A stretch of DNA of 15,981 bases from positions 1 through 15,981 of the forward strand of contig CAAHEJ010000037.1 in the NCBI GenBank assembly GCA_900772495.1, in the 5' to 3' direction. Below the pieces are notes generated by a model. It searched no databases and was not told the origin of the DNA. It worked only from the letters and a program-made list of their open reading frames with translations. This stretch comes from an uncultured Campylobacter sp. (GTDB lineage: Bacteria; Campylobacterota; Campylobacteria; Campylobacterales; Campylobacteraceae). How positions within the stretch are numbered: position 1 is the stretch's first letter; the number at the start of each line of letters is the position of its first letter. Position numbers and translations under genes: made by a program. Of this stretch, positions 12,351 to 15,981 are shown piece after piece.

Positions 12351-13724
12351 TTGAATTCAAAATTTTCTAAAATCGGTTTCGTGCTGGCTGTGGCTGGGTC
12401 GGCTGTGGGGCTTGGTAATGCGTGGAAATTTCCCACGCTTGTGGGACAAAATGGCGGCTCGGCTTTTGTGCTGATTTATTTGCTGCTGACTTTGGGCGTG
12501 GGCTTTGTCATCTTTTTGGCTGAGCTTTCTATCGGCAAGCTGAGCGAAAAAGACCCTGTCAATGCCTACAAAAGCCTTGCGCCTACGCACAAGCGCGCTT
12601 GGAGCTTGGCTGGCTGGGCGATGATAGGTGCGATTATCATTGTGAGCTTTTATAGCGTGGTTATCGGCTGGATAGTGCGCTATTTTGTCGTCTCTTTTGG
12701 CGAGCTGCCCGCTGACATAGCCCAAAGCAAGCAGGCTTTCGAGCATTTGCTTACGCAAGAAGTCCTTGTGCAAATGCTTTGCTTTGCCTTTGTCTTTTTC
12801 TTTGTCTTTTGGGTAGTGAATAAGGGCATAAAAAGCGGCATAGAACGCCTAAATGTCTATATGATGCCCACGCTTTTTGTGCTGCTGTGCCTTATGCTAG
12901 GCTATGCGGCGTTTATGGACGGCTTTTTTGACGCTGTGCGCTTTTTGTTTGTGCCAAATTTCAGCGCACTTAGCCTTGACTCTATACTTTCCGCACTTGG
13001 GCTTGCGTTTTTTAGCCTGTCTTTGGGCGTTGGGACGATTATCACTTACTCGGCAAGCTTGCCTGAGCGCACAAATTTCATCGCTAGCACGATTTATATC
13101 ATCATCATAAACATACTCATCGGGCTGATGATGGGGCTTATCGTTTTTACCTTTATCTTTGAATTTGGTGCAGACCCGACACAGCAAGGACCGGGGCTGA
13201 TTTTTGTGTCTTTGATGACTTTGTTTGCAAAGCTTGGCGTTGTCGGCAATGTCCTTGCCGCCGTGTTTTTCTTGTCGCTTTTTTTCGCGGGCATTACGAG
13301 TGCGGTGTCGATGATAGAGCCTTTTACATTTTATCTTATCAACACCTTTGAATTTAGCCGCCGCAAAGCCCTTTTTTACATAGGTTTGGTGGTTTTTGCG
13401 CTTGGCACTTTGTGCGTGCTTTCTTTCATCAGCGCGACTAGCGGGGCTTTGACACTCTTTGGCAAGAGCTTTTTTGACTGCCTTGATTATCTTTCATCAA
13501 ATATCATAATGCCTATCAGTGGCATTTGCGCGGCGATTTTCGTGGGCTTTGTGCTGAAAAAACAGGCTTTGCAAATCCTTTTTGCGCCTTATATGAGCGG
13601 AATTTGGTTTGAAATTTGGTATTTTTTCTTGCGTTTCATCGCTCCCTTTGCCATCGTTTTAGTGGCTTTGAATCAGCTTTTTCCGCAAATTTTGGCTAGA
13701 TTTTTGGCGATTTTTGGAGTGTGA
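12351..13724 (+). CDS. NSS-family sodium-dependent transporter 1
   Basis: 457-aa SLC6/LeuT-fold symporter moving an amino acid or amine with Na+ across the inner membrane. About 11 hydrophobic segments, as in MhsT and Tyt1. Seen: TM1 FVLAVAGSAVGLGNAWKFP with the unwound GLGN; TM3 SFYSVVIGW with the conserved Tyr; TM6 SLSLGVGT; TM8 AGITSAVSM carrying the Na2-site Ala, Thr and Ser. The start is TTG, with AAGGG 7 nt upstream. It is supported because the product then aligns residue for residue with the N-terminus of the neighbouring paralogue (FSKIGF at the same position). The substrate is not known. From memory its counterparts in C. jejuni are Cj0934c/Cj0935c, next to pycB. Confidence 0.93.
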   Translation: MNSKFSKIGFVLAVAGSAVGLGNAWKFPTLVGQNGGSAFVLIYLLLTLGVGFVIFLAELSIGKLSEKDPVNAYKSLAPTHKRAWSLAGWAMIGAIIIVSFYSVVIGWIVRYFVVSFGELPADIAQSKQAFEHLLTQEVLVQMLCFAFVFFFVFWVVNKGIKSGIERLNVYMMPTLFVLLCLMLGYAAFMDGFFDAVRFLFVPNFSALSLDSILSALGLAFFSLSLGVGTIITYSASLPERTNFIASTIYIIIINILIGLMMGLIVFTFIFEFGADPTQQGPGLIFVSLMTLFAKLGVVGNVLAAVFFLSLFFAGITSAVSMIEPFTFYLINTFEFSRRKALFYIGLVVFALGTLCVLSFISATSGALTLFGKSFFDCLDYLSSNIIMPISGICAAIFVGFVLKKQALQILFAPYMSGIWFEIWYFFLRFIAPFAIVLVALNQLFPQILARFLAIFGV

Positions 13725-13960
13725 GTTTTGCATTTAAAATTTAGCTTTTTGTGTTTGAATTTTAGCTTTTTGCGCAAATTTTTGTCTCAAAATGGCTTAA
13801 AATTCAGCTTTTTGGTAGGATTTTAAAGAAAGTAGGGCGGTAAAATGGTATTTGGGCTAAATTTCATAGCGATAAACGGCGTTTGTAACGCACAAAGCCA
13901 CAGATACGCAAAAAGCACACAAGACACGCAAAACACAAAACACACACAAAGTGAGCAAAG
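13725..13960 (+). other. Spacer between the two transporter genes
   Basis: 236 bp. The first 100 bp repeat AATTT/TTAGCTTTTT-like words with four RAATTY sites. The last 60 bp (about 13889-13950) are a C/A-rich, nearly T-free stretch with ACACGCAAAA and ACACAAAACACAC repeats. A small palindrome AAACG-G-CGTTT is at 13874-13884. No clear promoter or terminator is seen. Confidence 0.55.
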
Positions 13961-15298
13961 ATGAGAGTGCATTTTTCTAAAATCGGTTTTATCCTAGCCG
14001 TGGCGGGCGGGGCTGTGGGGCTTGGCAATGCGTGGAAATTCCCCACGCTCACGGCGCAAAATGGCGGTTTTGCCTTTGTGTTGTTCTATCTTGCCTTTAC
14101 GCTTACTATCGGGCTGAGCGTGTTTTTCGCTGAAATCGCGCTTGGGCGTTTGAGCCGTGCGGATTTGGCGAGTGCTTATGAGAATTTAGCCCTTTCGCAC
14201 AAAAAGCAGTGGAAAAACGCTGGTGTTTTTATGCTTGGCGGGGTTTTTGTGCTGTCATTTTACCTGATGATAATGGGTTGGGTGCTTAAATATATGGTGT
14301 TTAGCCTGTTTGCCTTGCCCCAAAGCATACAAAGTGCTGGCGAGAGCTTTACCGCGCTTGTGAGCGAAGAATTTGCGCTTTCGCTTGGCTTTTATTTGGC
14401 GAGCTTTTTTCTCACGCTTTTTGTCGTTTCAAAGGGGCTTATCAAGGGCATTGAACGGCTCAATCTCATCATAATGCCGACACTTTTTATAATGCTCGTG
14501 CTGCTGCTTGGCTTTTGTATGAGTTTTGAAAAGGGCTTTTCATCGGCGTTTGCTTATCTTTTTGAACCGAATTTCGCTAAATTTACGCTCAAATCCGTGC
14601 TTGAAGCGCTCGGACTTTCGCTTTTTACGCTTTGTCTTGGGGTTGGCTGTATCGTAACCTACGCCGCATCGCTAAATTCACGCACAAATTTCGTCCAAAG
14701 CACCCTTTTTATCGTGCTTATCAACATAGTGATTTCGCTGATGATGTCCTTAATCGTGCTTACCTTTATCTTTGAATTTGACGCCGACCCACAAACACAA
14801 GGTGCGGGGCTTGTTTTCGTCTCGCTGATGAGCCTTTTTGCGAACTTTGGCGGACTTGGGAATTTTTTGGCTTTTTATTTTTTTCTCGCGCTTTTTTTCG
14901 CGGGCATTACAAGTGCGGTGTCGATGATAGAACCGCTTGTGTTTTATCTCACCACGCGGCACGGCTTTTCGCGGCTAAAAGCCCTTTGTTTCATCGGGGT
15001 TTTCGTGCTGTTTTTGGGCGTTTTGTGCCTTTTGTCCTTAAACGCAAATTTCGCGCAAGGCTTAAATTTCGGCGGTAAGAGCTTTTTTGAACTGCTTGAT
15101 TTTTTCGCTTCAAATATCATCTTGCCTTTGGGCGTCTTTGTGAGCGCCATTTTCGTGGGCTTTTTCGTGGATACTAAACGCCTATACAAGCTCTTTTCGC
15201 GCTTTATGAGCAAAAAAGCCTTCAAAGTGTGGCTGTTTAGCTTGCGTTTCATCTGCCCCTTGCTCATACTCGCCGTAGCGGTGTATCAGGTTTTTTAA
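13961..15298 (+). CDS. NSS-family sodium-dependent transporter 2
   Basis: 445-aa paralogue of transporter 1, similar over its whole length, with about 11 membrane segments. Seen: TM1 FILAVAGGAVGLGNAWKFP; TM3 SFYLMIMGW; TM6 TLCLGVGC; TM8 AGITSAVSM with the Na2-site residues kept. Compared with transporter 1, the TM1 residue just before AVGLGN is Gly instead of Ser, and the unwound TM6 segment is T-L-C-L instead of S-L-S-L. These are places that line the substrate and Na1 sites in LeuT, so the pair may differ in substrate. The ribosome binding site is weak (GTGAG), following a C/A-rich leader. The two could also act together; no hetero-oligomer is known for bacterial NSS. Confidence 0.93.
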   Translation: MRVHFSKIGFILAVAGGAVGLGNAWKFPTLTAQNGGFAFVLFYLAFTLTIGLSVFFAEIALGRLSRADLASAYENLALSHKKQWKNAGVFMLGGVFVLSFYLMIMGWVLKYMVFSLFALPQSIQSAGESFTALVSEEFALSLGFYLASFFLTLFVVSKGLIKGIERLNLIIMPTLFIMLVLLLGFCMSFEKGFSSAFAYLFEPNFAKFTLKSVLEALGLSLFTLCLGVGCIVTYAASLNSRTNFVQSTLFIVLINIVISLMMSLIVLTFIFEFDADPQTQGAGLVFVSLMSLFANFGGLGNFLAFYFFLALFFAGITSAVSMIEPLVFYLTTRHGFSRLKALCFIGVFVLFLGVLCLLSLNANFAQGLNFGGKSFFELLDFFASNIILPLGVFVSAIFVGFFVDTKRLYKLFSRFMSKKAFKVWLFSLRFICPLLILAVAVYQVF

Positions 15299-15379
15299 GA
15301 GTTTTTTTGTCGGTAAAATTTTTGTCGCAAGACTTTGTAGAATTTTTAAATTATAAAGAGATTAAATGAAAACTTTGGG

Positions 15380-15385
15380 TATAAT
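15380..15385 (+). promoter_or_regulatory. -10 box TATAAT for pycB
   Basis: TATAAT 27 nt before the ATG. RNA would start near 15392, leaving a short leader with AAAGGG at 15401-15406. Confidence 0.65.
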
Positions 15386-15411
15386 AACCAAAACTTTTTT
15401 AAAGGGCGACT

Positions 15412-15981
15412 ATGACAAAAAAATTCATCGACATTATGGATACGAGTTTTAGGGACGGCTTTCAGTCTGTTTATGGTGCTAGGGTGCTTATGGAGGACTT
15501 TTTTCCCGCTGTGGAGGCGGCAAAAGAAGCTGGCATAACGCACTTTGAGTTTGGCGGAGGGGCGAGATTTCAAAGCCTTTATTTCTACCTTAACGAAGAT
15601 GCCTTTGTGATGATGGATAAATTTAGAGCCATTGTCGGCAAAGAGGCGAATTTACAGACACTTGCAAGGGGAGTAAATACCGTTACCCTTGACACAGGTA
15701 GCAGGGAGCTGATTGACTTGCACGCTAAACTTTTCAAAAAGCACGGCACGACTACCATACGCAACTTTGACGCGCTCAATGACGCTGAAAACCTTAAATT
15801 CAGCGGCGAGTGCATAGCCAAACACGGCTTAAAGCACGAAGTAGTAGTTACTCTAATGGACTTACCGCCGCGTTGTGTCGGTGCACACGATGTCGCCTTT
15901 TACGAAAAGAGCTTAAAAGAGATTTTAAAGGCTGAAATTCCCTTTGATAGCGTGTGTTTTAAGGACGCTAGCGGCACTTCA
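15412..15981 (+). CDS. pycB: Pyruvate carboxylase subunit B (partial)
   Basis: First 190 codons of a carboxyltransferase/biotin-carrier subunit; the gene runs off the right edge. With the separate PycA it makes oxaloacetate from pyruvate, feeding gluconeogenesis and the TCA cycle. Seen: MDTSFRDGFQS with metal-site D10, then TIM-barrel segments FEFGGGARFQSL, LARGVNTV and TIRNFDALND, and CFKDASGTS with K184 at the position of the carboxylated metal-ligand lysine of the family. OadA (oxaloacetate decarboxylase alpha) shares this domain and is the main alternative, but the two-subunit PycB is the known Campylobacter enzyme. AAAGGG lies 6 nt before the ATG. Its placement next to two NSS genes matches, from memory, Cj0933c-Cj0935c. 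Confidence 0.9.
   Translation, partial: MTKKFIDIMDTSFRDGFQSVYGARVLMEDFFPAVEAAKEAGITHFEFGGGARFQSLYFYLNEDAFVMMDKFRAIVGKEANLQTLARGVNTVTLDTGSRELIDLHAKLFKKHGTTTIRNFDALNDAENLKFSGECIAKHGLKHEVVVTLMDLPPRCVGAHDVAFYEKSLKEILKAEIPFDSVCFKDASGTS

Noticed and set aside
12357..12773. 138-codon frame antisense to transporter 1
   Set aside because: Rich in His, Lys, Arg and Gln as expected from the complement of a membrane-protein gene; no start signal.
1..15981. CRISPR arrays, tRNA or rRNA genes, insertion sequences, integrase or att sites
   Set aside because: No regularly spaced repeats, cloverleaf sequences, transposase motifs or terminal inverted repeats were seen; the R-M cassette shows no flanking direct repeats that I could find.

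Overview
The window comes from a member of Campylobacterota, most likely a Campylobacter with higher GC than C. jejuni (roughly 40-45% judged by eye). Evidence: the gene order metG, small Cys protein, fbp ... mobB / lipoprotein / slt, yggT, gltX / metallophosphoesterase, psd matches, from memory, the C. jejuni Cj0838c-Cj0847 block. The right end (two NSS transporters next to pycB) matches Cj0935c-Cj0933c, a separate block in C. jejuni, so this genome joins two regions that are apart there.

Layout. (A) 1-5698, minus strand: one long operon read mobB -> DNA adenine methyltransferase -> restriction-endonuclease-like protein -> fbp -> small Cys protein -> metG -> partial gene. The methyltransferase overlaps the mobB stop as ATGA, and the endonuclease overlaps the methyltransferase. 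The fbp ribosome binding site overlaps the endonuclease stop. A type II restriction-modification (R-M) cassette therefore sits seamlessly inside a housekeeping operon. (B) 5699-5768: back-to-back promoters. (C) 5769-6281, plus: a lipoprotein gene whose 3' end overlaps slt tail to tail by 110 bp. (D) 6172-9390, minus: gltX -> yggT -> slt, tightly coupled. (E) 9391-9607: divergent promoters with good extended -10 boxes; the plus-strand one points to a leaderless mRNA. (F) 9608-11554, plus: membrane metallophosphoesterase and phosphatidylserine decarboxylase, abutting. (G) 11555-12350: a small EexN-like lipoprotein gene and a long noncoding gap holding a strong intrinsic terminator. (H) 12351-15298, plus: tandem NSS-family sodium symporters. 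(I) 15380-15981: promoter and 5' part of pycB.

Most genes are housekeeping (aminoacyl-tRNA synthesis, gluconeogenesis, Mo cofactor, peptidoglycan turnover, phospholipid and amino-acid metabolism). The accessory part is the R-M pair. It should be read with two compositional signals counted by eye: RAATTY words are concentrated in the spacers, and the palindromes GATC (2 seen), CATG (0 seen), ACGT (0 seen) and GTAC (1 seen) are nearly absent from 16 kb. Both bear on what DNA modification or restriction has shaped this genome and on what the methyltransferase may recognise.
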